From: Inquilinus sp052113205
GTDB lineage: Bacteria; Pseudomonadota; Alphaproteobacteria; DSM-16000; Inquilinaceae
Direction: 5' to 3'
Length of the DNA: 64,000 nucleotides
Assembly: GCF_052113205.1 (NCBI RefSeq)
Contig: NZ_JBFRCU010000016.1
Span: forward strand, 1 to 64,000
The first letter of the stretch is position 1; every line of letters starts with the position of its first letter. Made by a program: the position numbers and the translations under genes. Of the stretch, positions 1 to 8,467 are shown one piece after another. Below the pieces are notes generated by a model. That model searched no databases and was not told the DNA's origin. It saw only the letters and a program-made list of their open reading frames with translations.

Positions 1-1143
1 GCGCGGGCCGCCGCGGCCGAGGCCGAGCCGGGTCAGCGCCCGCTCCGCATCCGGGCAGGCGCGCAGCAGGGTGCGCAGATCGTCGCGCAGCTTGCCGTCC
101 TCGACCAGCGCCTGAACCGCGTCGAGCCGCTCAGCCACCGCCTCCGGATCGGTCAGCGGCGCCGCCAGGTGGCCCGCCAGCAACCGGGCGCCGGGGCCGG
201 TGACGGTGCGGTCGATCGCGGCCAGCAGGCTGCCGCGGCGGTCGCCCGACAGGGTCCGGGTCAGCTCCAGGTTGCGGCGGGTGGCGACGTCGATCTCCAT
301 CACCGCGCCGCGCGGCAGGCGGCGCGGTGGCGACAGCCGCGGCAGCGCCTTCTGGGTCAGCTGGATGTAGTCGACCAGGGCGCCGGCGGCGGCGACCTCG
401 GCCCGCTCGAAGCTGCCGAACGCGTCCAGCGTGCCGACCCGGAACAGGTCCTGCAGGCGGCGCCGGCCGTTCTCGCTGTCGAAGCGGGCGGAGGGCTGCG
501 GCGTCAGCCGCATCTTCCAGTCGCCGAGCAGCTCGAACAGCTCCGGATTCTGCAGCACCCGCTCGGGCAGCAGGATCTCGCTCGGGTCGAACCGGGCCAG
601 GACGGCACCCAGCCGGTCGGCCGAAGTCGGCTCGGTCACCAGCTCGCCCGAGGAGATGTCGACCGCGGCGATGGCCAGGGTGCCGGCGACATCGGCCAGC
701 GCCACCAGGTGATTCGCCGCGCGGGGCTCCAGCAGGCCGTCCTCGGTCACCGTGCCGGGGGTGACGATGCGCACCACCTCACGCCGCACGAGAGTCTTGC
801 CGGAGCGCTTGCGGGCGTCCTCCGGGCTTTCGGTCTGGTCGCACAGCGCGACGCGGAAGCCCTGCCGGATCAGCCGGGCCAGATAGGCCTCGTGGCTGTG
901 GGCGGGGACGCCTGCCATCGGGATGTCTTCGCCCTGGTGCTGGCCGCGCTTGGTCAGGGCGATGTCGAGCGCCGCCGCGGCCTTGACCGCGTCGTCGAAG
1001 AACATCTCGTAGAAATCGCCCATGCGGAAGAACAGCAGGCAGTCCGGATGGGCCGCCTTGGCCTCCAGATACTGCGCCATCATCGGCGTGACGGCGGGAT
1101 CGGTCGTCGCGGGGGTGCTGCTGTCGGGCAAGGCTGTCGACAC
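1..1143 (-). CDS. mutS: DNA mismatch repair protein MutS, N-terminal part (truncated by the window edge)
   Basis: MutS recognises mismatches and small loops in newly replicated DNA and recruits MutL. The first 381 codons are visible. Residues 41-48 read MGDFYEMF, which contains the Phe-X-Glu mismatch-intercalating motif (F44, E46). The connector and the start of the core/lever domain follow, and the window ends in LGLGRGGPR, a conserved stretch of the core domain. The clamp and ATPase domains lie outside the window. The GTG at 1143 is chosen because the frame is open from there; the ATGs at 1083 and 1080 (MMAQYLEAK) are alternatives nearer the usual family start. A mutS close to an NADP-malic enzyme gene is a recurrent alphaproteobacterial arrangement. 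Confidence 0.95.
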   Translation of the reverse strand, partial: MSTALPDSSTPATTDPAVTPMMAQYLEAKAAHPDCLLFFRMGDFYEMFFDDAVKAAAALDIALTKRGQHQGEDIPMAGVPAHSHEAYLARLIRQGFRVALCDQTESPEDARKRSGKTLVRREVVRIVTPGTVTEDGLLEPRAANHLVALADVAGTLAIAAVDISSGELVTEPTSADRLGAVLARFDPSEILLPERVLQNPELFELLGDWKMRLTPQPSARFDSENGRRRLQDLFRVGTLDAFGSFERAEVAAAGALVDYIQLTQKALPRLSPPRRLPRGAVMEIDVATRRNLELTRTLSGDRRGSLLAAIDRTVTGPGARLLAGHLAAPLTDPEAVAERLDAVQALVEDGKLRDDLRTLLRACPDAERALTRLGLGRGGPR

Positions 1144-1271
1144 GGGATTCGGGATCGGATCGGCGAGGGGCGGACCGTAGCACGCACGCGGCGATGTCGG
1201 AACGCGGTTGCGCCCATAGCTCCGAGAGTAAATCGGGTGGAGAGACTCACCGGGGCATCGTTGTACTTTTC

Positions 1272-1349
1272 TGTCATTGCCGGGCTTGACCCGGCAATCC
1301 AGAAGATGTCGACAGCCTCTGGATGCCCGGGTCAAGCCCGGGCATGATA
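1272..1349. repeat. Palindromic repeat, family D
   Basis: Two imperfect inverted arms face each other. The left arm is GTCATTGCCGGGCTTGACC-like and itself nearly palindromic. The right arm is CCCGGGTCAAGCCCGGGCAT-like. About 20 bp separate them, so the whole unit can fold into a long hairpin. Elements of this look are common in alphaproteobacterial intergenic DNA. It sits between the convergent-side flank of the GNAT gene and the mutS promoter region. This is the only copy of the family in the window. Confidence 0.8.
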
Positions 1350-1432
1350 ATATGGGCTTATGTTCCTTTGTCCGACTAACCTATCCGGCATTCCAATCAA
1401 CCCATCGGAAAAGGGGAAGTCGAGGCCGCCGG

Positions 1433-1933
1433 TCAGGCGGCCTCGACCCGGTGCAGGATGCGCTGCAGCACCAGCTCGTCGCCGAGGGTCTCGCCAGTCT
1501 CGACGAAACCTTCGGAGGCGTAGAGCCGGCGGGCGGCGGCGTTGCCCGGCACCACGCCCAACAGCACCCGCTCGCTGCGGGGCAGCCGGTCCATGATGGC
1601 GAGCGTCGCCCGCAGGGCGGAGCGGCCGAAGCCGCGGCCCTGATAGCGGACGTCGATCATCAGCCGGTAGATCCAGCGATGGCCGTCCTGCGGGTCCAGC
1701 GCATGCATGACGAAGCCGACCGGCCCGCCATGGAAGGCGTCGCAGATGCCGAGTGCCGCGCACCAGGGCGAGGCGTCGGCTTCGGCGATCGACTCCGCAT
1801 TGGAAGCGACGAAGCCCGACTGGTCCGACGCGACCCGGAGCGAGCCGAACACGGCCCGGTCCTGCGCCGTGACCAGGGGGACAAGCCGCACCGCCGGCGC
1901 TGCCGGCTGGGGCGGCGCACGATATGCGTACAT
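1433..1933 (-). CDS. GNAT family N-acetyltransferase
   Basis: This is a single-domain 166-aa acetyl-CoA-dependent N-acetyltransferase. The acetyl-CoA pyrophosphate loop (motif A) is visible as QGRGFG at residues 98-103, after the beta-strand YRLMIDV. Further on, GNAAARRLYASEGF is the typical motif B ending, where Tyr is the usual general acid. The sequence resembles the spermine/spermidine (SpeG/BltD-like) branch, but the substrate cannot be deduced. The gene is monocistronic. It is separated from mutS by a palindromic repeat and from the small gene at 2077-2238 by about 140 bp. Confidence 0.85.
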   Translation of the reverse strand: MYAYRAPPQPAAPAVRLVPLVTAQDRAVFGSLRVASDQSGFVASNAESIAEADASPWCAALGICDAFHGGPVGFVMHALDPQDGHRWIYRLMIDVRYQGRGFGRSALRATLAIMDRLPRSERVLLGVVPGNAAARRLYASEGFVETGETLGDELVLQRILHRVEAA

Positions 1934-2076
1934 GATTGTAGTCCTATCCAGCGTCGAATGCCCCGCGGCCCGGGCGGCGACATGCGGTCGCGCCCGGCCG
2001 GAGGCCGATGGAAGGCGGTCGATCTATCGACGGGAAGCGGCGGAGCGGAGCCCGAAGGCCCCGCCCCGCGCCCGTA

Positions 2077-2238
2077 TCAAGATCGTAGCCCGACGTCCCG
2101 TTTCAGATGCTCGCTCAGCGAGTCGGCATCGCGGGGTTTTCGGCGCGGCGTCACGAGGACGCGGCCCAGCTCCGCAAAGGCGACGACGACGAGCGACAAC
2201 GACGGACGGAAGGCACGCTTCTCGTTCGAAACGAACAT
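2077..2238 (-). CDS. Small DUF1127-like protein
   Basis: This 53-aa basic protein has a central hydrophobic/amphipathic helix (SLSLVVVAFAEL) and ends LSEHLKRDVGLRS. That ending matches the C-terminal hallmark of DUF1127 proteins (L-x-x-H-L-x-R-D-I/V-G-L). Some members of the family act in phosphate and carbon metabolism, in RNA turnover or as stress proteins, but the role of this one is unknown. The ATG at 2238 is preferred because GGAG lies about 9 nt upstream; the frame continues upstream to another ATG at 2250. It lies between a GNAT gene and a tiny well-initiated ORF at 2485-2523 on the same strand. Confidence 0.55.
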   Translation of the reverse strand: MFVSNEKRAFRPSLSLVVVAFAELGRVLVTPRRKPRDADSLSEHLKRDVGLRS

Positions 2239-2729
2239 GATGGTCTCCATGAGATTTGGAGGTGGGAAAACCGTCCGGCCGACAAGGGTCGGGCCCATGC
2301 GGGTCGGACGGGGCGACTCCGCACGGCGGGATGCCGGGCGGAATGGGGTGGATGGTTGAAGGGACGATCGGATGCGGAGTCGTCGGAGGCGGCCCGTGAG
2401 GGGCGTCCGGCGTGTCGGCAGCGATCAGGTCAGCGCAGGGAAGGTGTCAGGTCGTGAGTCGACGAAGACTGATCGTGCAGACGTTCAGGCGGCCTTGCCG
2501 CGATAAGCGAGAACGATGGTCATTGCACGATCCTCCCTGGAATTTGGAGTAGGATCGAGAGATACGGGATCGCCGCTGCGCTCCGCAAGCGCCTTTTCAA
2601 GAGGCCGCGCGAAGATGGCACGGCGTTGCACGGAAGCCACAGTCGGAACCGCGGTCGGAAAGGCTTGACGGTCCCCGCCGCCGAAGGGTCCATTACTCGG
2701 CCCGCTTCCAAGCTGCGCCGCCGGACACC
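2239..2729. other. Intergenic region upstream of maeB and of the DUF1127-like gene
   Basis: This space of about 490 bp separates two divergent genes, so it should hold both promoters. The only coding signal is the 12-codon ORF at 2485-2523. I could not point to a convincing -35/-10 pair, tRNA or other RNA. Confidence 0.4.
2485..2523 (-). CDS. Possible 12-aa leader peptide
   Basis: This minute ORF encodes MTIVLAYRGKAA. A near-ideal Shine-Dalgarno (GGGAGGA) is placed about 8 nt before the ATG. It lies upstream of, and on the same strand as, the DUF1127-like gene. The good ribosome site and immediate stop suggest a leader peptide or a degraded gene start. The evidence is only the initiation signal; no family is recognisable. 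Confidence 0.3.
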   Translation of the reverse strand: MTIVLAYRGKAA

Positions 2730-5015
2730 ATGACCAATCCATCGCTCGACGACGACGCCCTCGCCTTCCATGCCCAGGGCCGCCCCGGCAAGCTGGAGAT
2801 CAGCGCGACCAAGCCGCTGACCACCCAGCGCGACCTGTCTCTGGCCTATTCCCCGGGCGTCGCAGCGCCCTGCCTGCGCATCCATGCCGATCCGGCCACC
2901 GCCTACGACTACACGTCGAAGGGCAACATCGTCGCCGTGATCTCGAACGGCACCGCGGTGCTGGGCCTGGGCGACCTCGGCGCCCTGGCCAGCAAGCCGG
3001 TGATGGAGGGCAAGGCCGTCCTGTTCAAGCGATTCGCCGATGTCGACGGCATCGACCTCGAGGTCGACACCCGCGACGTCGACGAGTTCGTCAACTGCGT
3101 GCGCTTCCTGGGCCCGTCCTTCGGCGGCATCAACCTCGAGGACATCAAGGCGCCGGACTGCTTCATCATCGAGGCCCGGCTGCGCGAGCTGCTGGACATC
3201 CCGGTGTTCCATGACGACCAGCACGGCACCGCGATCATCGCCGCGGCCGGGCTGATCAACGCGCTGGAGCTGACCGGCCGCGTCATCGGCGAGACCCGCA
3301 TGGTGCTGAACGGCGCCGGCGCCGCGGCGATCGCTTGCGTCGAGCTGTTCAAGTCGCTCGGCGTGCCGGCGCAGAACATCATCCTGTGCGACAGCAAGGG
3401 CGTGGTCTGGCAGGGCCGCACCGAGGGCATGAACCAGTGGAAGGCGGCCCATGCGGTCGACACGCCGCACCGGACCCTGGCCGACGCGGTCAAGGGCGCC
3501 GATGTGTTCATCGGCCTGTCGGTCAAGGGCGCGATGACGGCGGAGATGGTCAGGTCGATGGCCGACAAGCCGATCATCTTCGCCCTGGCCAACCCGGACC
3601 CGGAGATCGCGCCGGACCAGGTCAAGGCGGTGCGGTCGGACGCGATCATCGCCACCGGCCGGTCGGACTATCCGAACCAGGTCAACAACGTGCTGGGCTT
3701 TCCCTACATCTTCCGCGGCGCGCTGGACGTCCGCGCCAGCACCATCAACGAGGCGATGAAGCTGGCCGCCGCCCATGCCCTGGCAGCGCTGGCCCGCCAG
3801 GACGTGCCGGACGAGGTCGACAGCGCCTATTCCGGCCGCCGGCTGCGCTACGGCCCCGACTACATCATCCCGGTGCCGTTCGACCCGCGGCTGATCGAGG
3901 AGATCCCGCTGGCCGTCGCCCAGGCGGCGATGGAATCGGGCGTCGCCCGCAAGCCGATCGCCGATGTCGCCGCCTATCGCCAGAGCCTGCGCCGCCGGTT
4001 GGACCCGACCATCGACAAGCTGCAGTTGATCTTCGACAAGGTCGCATCGACCGAGACCCGGGTGGTCTTCGCCGAGGGCGAGGAGGAGCGGACGATCCGC
4101 GCCGCCATCGCCTTCCGCGCCGCCGGCTACGGCACGCCGATCCTGATCGGCCGCGAGGAGCGGGTGCGCGAGACCATGGCCCGGATCGGCCTGCCCGAGG
4201 CGACCGTGGCCGAGCTCGAGATCCACAACGCCCGGCTGTCGCAGCACAATGAGCGCTACATCGACTTCGTCTGGCGCCGGCTGCAGCGCCAGGGCCTGCT
4301 GCAGCGCGACGTAGCGCGCATGGTCAACCAGGGCCGCAACATCTTCGCCGCCTGCATGGTCGCGCATGGCGACGCCGACGCCATGGTCACCGGCCTGACC
4401 CGCAACTTCACCACCTGCTTCGAGGAGATCACCCGGGTGATCGACCCGGCGCCGCAGCATGTGCCCTTCGGCCTGTCGATGCTGACCGTGCGCGGCGGCA
4501 CGGTGCTGATCGCCGACACCACGGTGCATGAGCGGCCGGACCCGGACCTGCTGGTCGACATCGCGCTGCAGGCCGCGGCCAAGGCCCGGTCGCTGGGCCA
4601 CGAGCCGCGGCTGGCCTTCGTCTCCTCCTCCAATTTCGGCCAGCCGATGCGCGAGTTCACCCAGCGCATCCGCGACGCGGTGACGATCATGGACGCCCGG
4701 GCCAAGGCCGGCGGGGTCGATTTCGAATATGACGGCGAGATGACCGCCGAGGTGGCGCTGGACTATGCGCTGATGAAGCGGCTGTACCCGTTCGCCCGCC
4801 TGTCCGGCCCGGCCAACCTCCTGATCATGCCGGCGCTGAACGCGGCCAATATCGGCGCCAAGATGATCCAGAAGCTGGCCGGCGCCTCGCTGATCGGCCC
4901 GCTGCTGTGCGGGCTGCAGAAGCCGGCCCAGGTGGTGCAGATGGGCGCGACGGTGAACGAGATCGTCACCGCGGCGGCGCTGGCTGCCTACGACGCCTTG
5001 GCGCAGCGACGGTAA
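2730..5015 (+). CDS. maeB: NADP-dependent malic enzyme with C-terminal phosphotransacetylase-like domain
   Basis: The enzyme oxidatively decarboxylates malate to pyruvate, producing NADPH in the cytosol. The 761-aa length is that of the large MaeB/Tme type. The N-terminal malic domain shows SLAYSPGVAAPC, the metal/substrate stretch DDQHGTAIIAAAGL, and a Rossmann loop around residues 193-199 (NGAGAAAIAC). From about residue 430 a phosphate acetyl/butyryltransferase-like domain follows (VVFAEGEEERTIRAA at about 445). In this family that domain binds acetyl-CoA for allosteric control and oligomerisation and has no catalytic role. The ATG at 2730 gives the expected family N-terminus (MTNPSLDDDALAFH). 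Confidence 0.95.
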   Translation: MTNPSLDDDALAFHAQGRPGKLEISATKPLTTQRDLSLAYSPGVAAPCLRIHADPATAYDYTSKGNIVAVISNGTAVLGLGDLGALASKPVMEGKAVLFKRFADVDGIDLEVDTRDVDEFVNCVRFLGPSFGGINLEDIKAPDCFIIEARLRELLDIPVFHDDQHGTAIIAAAGLINALELTGRVIGETRMVLNGAGAAAIACVELFKSLGVPAQNIILCDSKGVVWQGRTEGMNQWKAAHAVDTPHRTLADAVKGADVFIGLSVKGAMTAEMVRSMADKPIIFALANPDPEIAPDQVKAVRSDAIIATGRSDYPNQVNNVLGFPYIFRGALDVRASTINEAMKLAAAHALAALARQDVPDEVDSAYSGRRLRYGPDYIIPVPFDPRLIEEIPLAVAQAAMESGVARKPIADVAAYRQSLRRRLDPTIDKLQLIFDKVASTETRVVFAEGEEERTIRAAIAFRAAGYGTPILIGREERVRETMARIGLPEATVAELEIHNARLSQHNERYIDFVWRRLQRQGLLQRDVARMVNQGRNIFAACMVAHGDADAMVTGLTRNFTTCFEEITRVIDPAPQHVPFGLSMLTVRGGTVLIADTTVHERPDPDLLVDIALQAAAKARSLGHEPRLAFVSSSNFGQPMREFTQRIRDAVTIMDARAKAGGVDFEYDGEMTAEVALDYALMKRLYPFARLSGPANLLIMPALNAANIGAKMIQKLAGASLIGPLLCGLQKPAQVVQMGATVNEIVTAAALAAYDALAQRR

Positions 5016-5146
5016 TCGGCTTCGCTGCATCGCACAAAAAAGACGGGGCGATGCGCGGAGAGGGAATGGCTGGGCACTAGCGGTCGGGCGCGGTCCGCAT
5101 TATGGTCCGCGCCCGGAACCCTACAGGACCACAGACCAGGGCCGAC

Positions 5147-5695
5147 ATGGACATCAGCAAGATCGCGGTCGGGGTGAACCCGCCCTTCGACGTCAACGTC
5201 ATCATCGAGAACCCCATGGGCGGGGTGCCGGTGAAGTACGAGCTCGACAAGGAATCGGGCGCGATGTTCGTCGACCGCTTCCTGCACACCGCGATGGCCT
5301 ATCCGGGCAATTACGGCTTCATCCCGCACACCCTGTCGGGCGACGGCGACCCGGTCGACGTCATCGTCGTCGGCCGCGAGCCGGTGATGCCCGGCGCCGT
5401 GCTGCGCGCCCGCCCGGTCGGCGTGCTGCTGATGGAGGACGAGGCCGGCCAGGACGAGAAGATCCTGGCGGTGCCGGTGTCGAAGCTGCACCCCTACTAC
5501 AACAAGGTGCAGAGCTACGAGGACCTGCAGGAGATCCTGCGCGACCAGATCAGCCACTTCTTCGCCCACTACAAGGACCTGGAGAAGGGCAAGTGGGTCC
5601 GCATCATGGGCTGGGACGGCCCACAGCGGGCGGCGGAGATGATCGTCGAGGGCATTGAGCGGGCCAAGTCCGACAAAAAGAACGCCGCGGAGTAA
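5147..5695 (+). CDS. ppa: Inorganic pyrophosphatase
   Basis: This family I soluble pyrophosphatase hydrolyses PPi to phosphate and pulls biosynthetic reactions forward. The protein of 182 aa matches the usual 170-180 aa. The metal-binding signature DGDPVDV is at residues 66-72 (D66, D68, D71). The ATG at 5147 is chosen because it begins the standard N-terminus (MDISKIAVG). The ATG at 5102 would add 15 residues unlike the family. It is probably transcribed alone, about 130 bp after maeB. Confidence 0.95.
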   Translation: MDISKIAVGVNPPFDVNVIIENPMGGVPVKYELDKESGAMFVDRFLHTAMAYPGNYGFIPHTLSGDGDPVDVIVVGREPVMPGAVLRARPVGVLLMEDEAGQDEKILAVPVSKLHPYYNKVQSYEDLQEILRDQISHFFAHYKDLEKGKWVRIMGWDGPQRAAEMIVEGIERAKSDKKNAAE

Positions 5696-5734
5696 TCCGA
5701 AAGTCCTTCCGGATCCCTCGGACCTTCACCGATT

Positions 5735-5758
5735 GCCTCTCCCGCAAGCGGGAGAGGC
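5735..5758. repeat. Palindromic repeat, family A (simple hairpin)
   Basis: The arms GCCTCTCCCG and CGGGAGAGGC flank a 4-base loop (CAAG), giving a near-perfect 24-bp palindrome between ppa and the acyl-CoA synthetase gene. The same unit recurs at 19879, 37902, 47712 and 61884. Confidence 0.85.
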
Positions 5759-5866
5759 TACGCATTCTTTATACCCGCGACCTCTCTCGATCATCATCAC
5801 TGAACATCCCCGCTTGAGCCCACGCGCCTGGTCCGCCACCCTGGTGGTTTCCGGCGAGGGCCTGCG

Positions 5867-8335
5867 ATGTCGGTGCGCAACCTGGACGCCCTGTTCCAAC
5901 CGGCCTCGATCGCGCTGATCGCCGACGGGCCGGTCGGCGCCGTGCTGGCCCGCAACCTGTCCGCCGGCGGCTTCCACGGGCCGGTGATGCCGGTCACGCA
6001 CGGCGCCCGGTCGGTCGGCAGCGCCTTCGCCTACCCCTCGATCGCGGCCCTGCCGATGGCGCCGGACCTGGCGGTGATCGCGGCACCGCCCGACGCGCTG
6101 CCCGGGCTGATCGCCGAGCTCGGCGGCCGCGGCACCCGAGCCGCCGCCATTGTCGGCACCGACCGGCCGGCGGCGGCCGAGGGCCCGGACGACGCCCGGC
6201 TGCGCCAAGCGATGCTGGACGCGGCGCGCCCCCATCTGCTGCGCATCCTCGGCCCCGACGGCTTCGGCCTGATGGCGCCGCATCACGGCGTCAATGCCAG
6301 CCTGGGCCATGTCGCGCCCAAGGACGGCGACCTCGCCTTCGTCAGCCAGTCCGGCGCGGTCGCCGCCGCGGTGCTGGATTGGGCCGCCCGGCGCGGCATC
6401 GGCTTCAGCCATGTCGTGTCGCTGGGCGGCATGGCCGATGTCGATTTCGGCGACATGCTGGACTGGCTGGCCGCCGATATCCGCACCCGCGCCGTGCTGC
6501 TGCACATCGAGACCATCAGCCACGCCCGCAAATTCATGTCTGCCGCCCGCCTCGCCGCCCGCACCCGGCCGGTGGTGGTGATTCGGCCCGGCCGCGGCAC
6601 CCCTGGGGCCGGTGACGCCGACGGGCTGATCGGTCCGGACGCAGTTTATGACGCCGCCTTCCGCCGCGCCGGCATGCTGCGGGTGTTCGACTTGGCCGAG
6701 CTGTTCGATGCGGTCGAGACCCTGGCCAGCGGCCTGAAGGTGGGCGGCGAAAGACTCGCGATCCTCACCAATGGCGCCGGACTCGGCCTGCTGGCGGCGG
6801 AAGCCCTGACCGAGTCCGGCGGGACCCTGGCTGTGCCGACGCTGGCGACTTTGACACGGTTGCGGGCGGCCGGCGCCGATGCATCCGGCCCGATCGACCT
6901 GGGCGACGCGGCGCCGGCCGACCGCTTTGCCCGGGCGCTGGAGGCGCTGCTGGCCGATCCCGGCCGTGACGCGGTGCTGGTGGTGAACGGCCCCAGCGCC
7001 ATCGCCGACCCGGTCGAGGCGGCGCGGGCGCTAACCGGCGTGGTCGCCGCAGCGGCCAAGCGCGACGGCCGCCGCCCGCCGGTTCTGGCAAGCTGGCTCG
7101 GCGCCACCGCCGAGACCCGGCGGCTGTTCGCCGAGGCCCGCATCCCTGGCTACGACACGCCGGGCCAGGCGGCGCGCGCCTTCATGCATCTGGCCCGGCA
7201 CCGGCGGAACCAGATGCTGCTGATGCAGACGCCGCCCGCCCTGCCGGAGGATTTCGAGCCGGACGCCGATGCCGCCCGGGCGGTGATCGCGGCGGCGCTC
7301 GCCAAGGGCCGGACCGAGCTGAGCCCAGCCGAGTCGCGGTCGGTGCTGGAGTCCTACCGCATTCCGCTGCTGCCCGAGAGCGCCGCCATTCCGCCCGAGG
7401 CGCATCCGCTGGTGCTGGGGATCGACGAGGACCCGGTGTTCGGCCCGGTTCTGCTGTTCGGCCAGGGCGGCGCCGCGGCCGAGTTGCTGCATGACGGCGT
7501 CGCCGCCCTGCCGCCGCTGAACGCGGTGCTGGCCCGCGACCTGATGATGCGCGCCCGGGTGTGGCGGCTGCTGCAGGGCTATCGCGGCCGGCCAGCGGCC
7601 GACCTGGATGCCGTGGCGCTGACCCTGGTCAAGCTGTCGCAGCTGGCCGCCGACCTGTCGGAGGTGGCGGCGCTGCGGATCAACCCGCTGCTGGCCGGCG
7701 CCGGGGGCGTGCTGGTGCCCGGCGCCGCGATCCGGGTGCAGCCGCCGCTGCCGCCGGGCACGCCGCGCTTCGCCATCCGGCCCTATCCGCAGCGGCTGGT
7801 GCAGCGGCTGGCGCTGCGCGACGGGCGCGAGATCACGCTGCGGCCGGTGCGGCCCGAGGACGAGCCGGCGATCCAGGAGATGCTGCAGCGGTCCAGCCCC
7901 GAGGATGTGCGGCTGCGCTTCTTCAGCGCCATGCGCAGCTTCAGCCACGAATTCGCCGCCCGGCTGACCCAGATCGACTACGACCGCGAGATGGCGCTGG
8001 TGGTGGAGGCCGAGGAGGACGGCCGCCGGGTGATCCTGGGCGCCGTGCGCATCATCGCCGACCCGGACGGCGAGACCGCGGAATACGGCATCATGGTGCG
8101 CTCCGACCTCAAGGGCCAGGGTCTCGGCCACCGGTTGATGACCGAGATCATCGACTATGCCCGCGGCCGCGGGCTGAAGCGGATCTTCGGCGAGGTGCTG
8201 CGGGAAAACACGACGATGCTGCGCATGGCCGGAGAGCTCGGATTCGCCCGCGCCGACGTGCCGGACGAGCCCGGCATCATTCATGTGACGATTTCGCTCG
8301 ACCATTTGCCCGCTCTCAGTCAGCATTCCGCATAG
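5867..8335 (+). CDS. PatZ-like protein: NDP-forming acyl-CoA synthetase-like domains fused to a GNAT acetyltransferase
   Basis: The order is a CoA-binding domain (from residue 1), succinyl-CoA-ligase-like domains (SQSGAVAAAV; LTNGAGLGLLAAE), a shortened ATP-grasp region and a GNAT domain (about 653-815) with the acetyl-CoA loop KGQGLGHR near 749. PatZ/Pat proteins acetylate lysines of metabolic enzymes, classically acetyl-CoA synthetase. At 822 aa it is shorter than E. coli PatZ. Around residues 499-525 the sequence runs from ESAAIPPEAHPLVLGI straight into EDPVFGPVLLFGQGG. The usual ATP-grasp segment with the HKSD-V-G-G motif is therefore absent, and ligase activity is unlikely. The start has GAGG 8 nt upstream. 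Confidence 0.85.
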   Translation: MSVRNLDALFQPASIALIADGPVGAVLARNLSAGGFHGPVMPVTHGARSVGSAFAYPSIAALPMAPDLAVIAAPPDALPGLIAELGGRGTRAAAIVGTDRPAAAEGPDDARLRQAMLDAARPHLLRILGPDGFGLMAPHHGVNASLGHVAPKDGDLAFVSQSGAVAAAVLDWAARRGIGFSHVVSLGGMADVDFGDMLDWLAADIRTRAVLLHIETISHARKFMSAARLAARTRPVVVIRPGRGTPGAGDADGLIGPDAVYDAAFRRAGMLRVFDLAELFDAVETLASGLKVGGERLAILTNGAGLGLLAAEALTESGGTLAVPTLATLTRLRAAGADASGPIDLGDAAPADRFARALEALLADPGRDAVLVVNGPSAIADPVEAARALTGVVAAAAKRDGRRPPVLASWLGATAETRRLFAEARIPGYDTPGQAARAFMHLARHRRNQMLLMQTPPALPEDFEPDADAARAVIAAALAKGRTELSPAESRSVLESYRIPLLPESAAIPPEAHPLVLGIDEDPVFGPVLLFGQGGAAAELLHDGVAALPPLNAVLARDLMMRARVWRLLQGYRGRPAADLDAVALTLVKLSQLAADLSEVAALRINPLLAGAGGVLVPGAAIRVQPPLPPGTPRFAIRPYPQRLVQRLALRDGREITLRPVRPEDEPAIQEMLQRSSPEDVRLRFFSAMRSFSHEFAARLTQIDYDREMALVVEAEEDGRRVILGAVRIIADPDGETAEYGIMVRSDLKGQGLGHRLMTEIIDYARGRGLKRIFGEVLRENTTMLRMAGELGFARADVPDEPGIIHVTISLDHLPALSQHSA

Positions 8336-8467
8336 GAAATCCGCGACCCAGGGGGATGGGTGTTTGTGTTTTTCCTCTTTGAATGAACGACTTGTCCGTA
8401 TACGTTGAGGGCCTGCGTTAATTTGCGACCCGCGGCGATGCCGCCGGGCTTTTGCGTTTGGGGGAGC

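Noticed and set aside
2520..5030. An 836-aa open frame antisense to maeB
   Set aside because: Same shadow effect; the plus-strand malic enzyme is complete and conserved.
8379..8404. A promoter before the lytic transglycosylase (TTGAAT and TATACG)
   Set aside because: The spacing between the hexamers is only about 14 bp, too short for a sigma-70 promoter.
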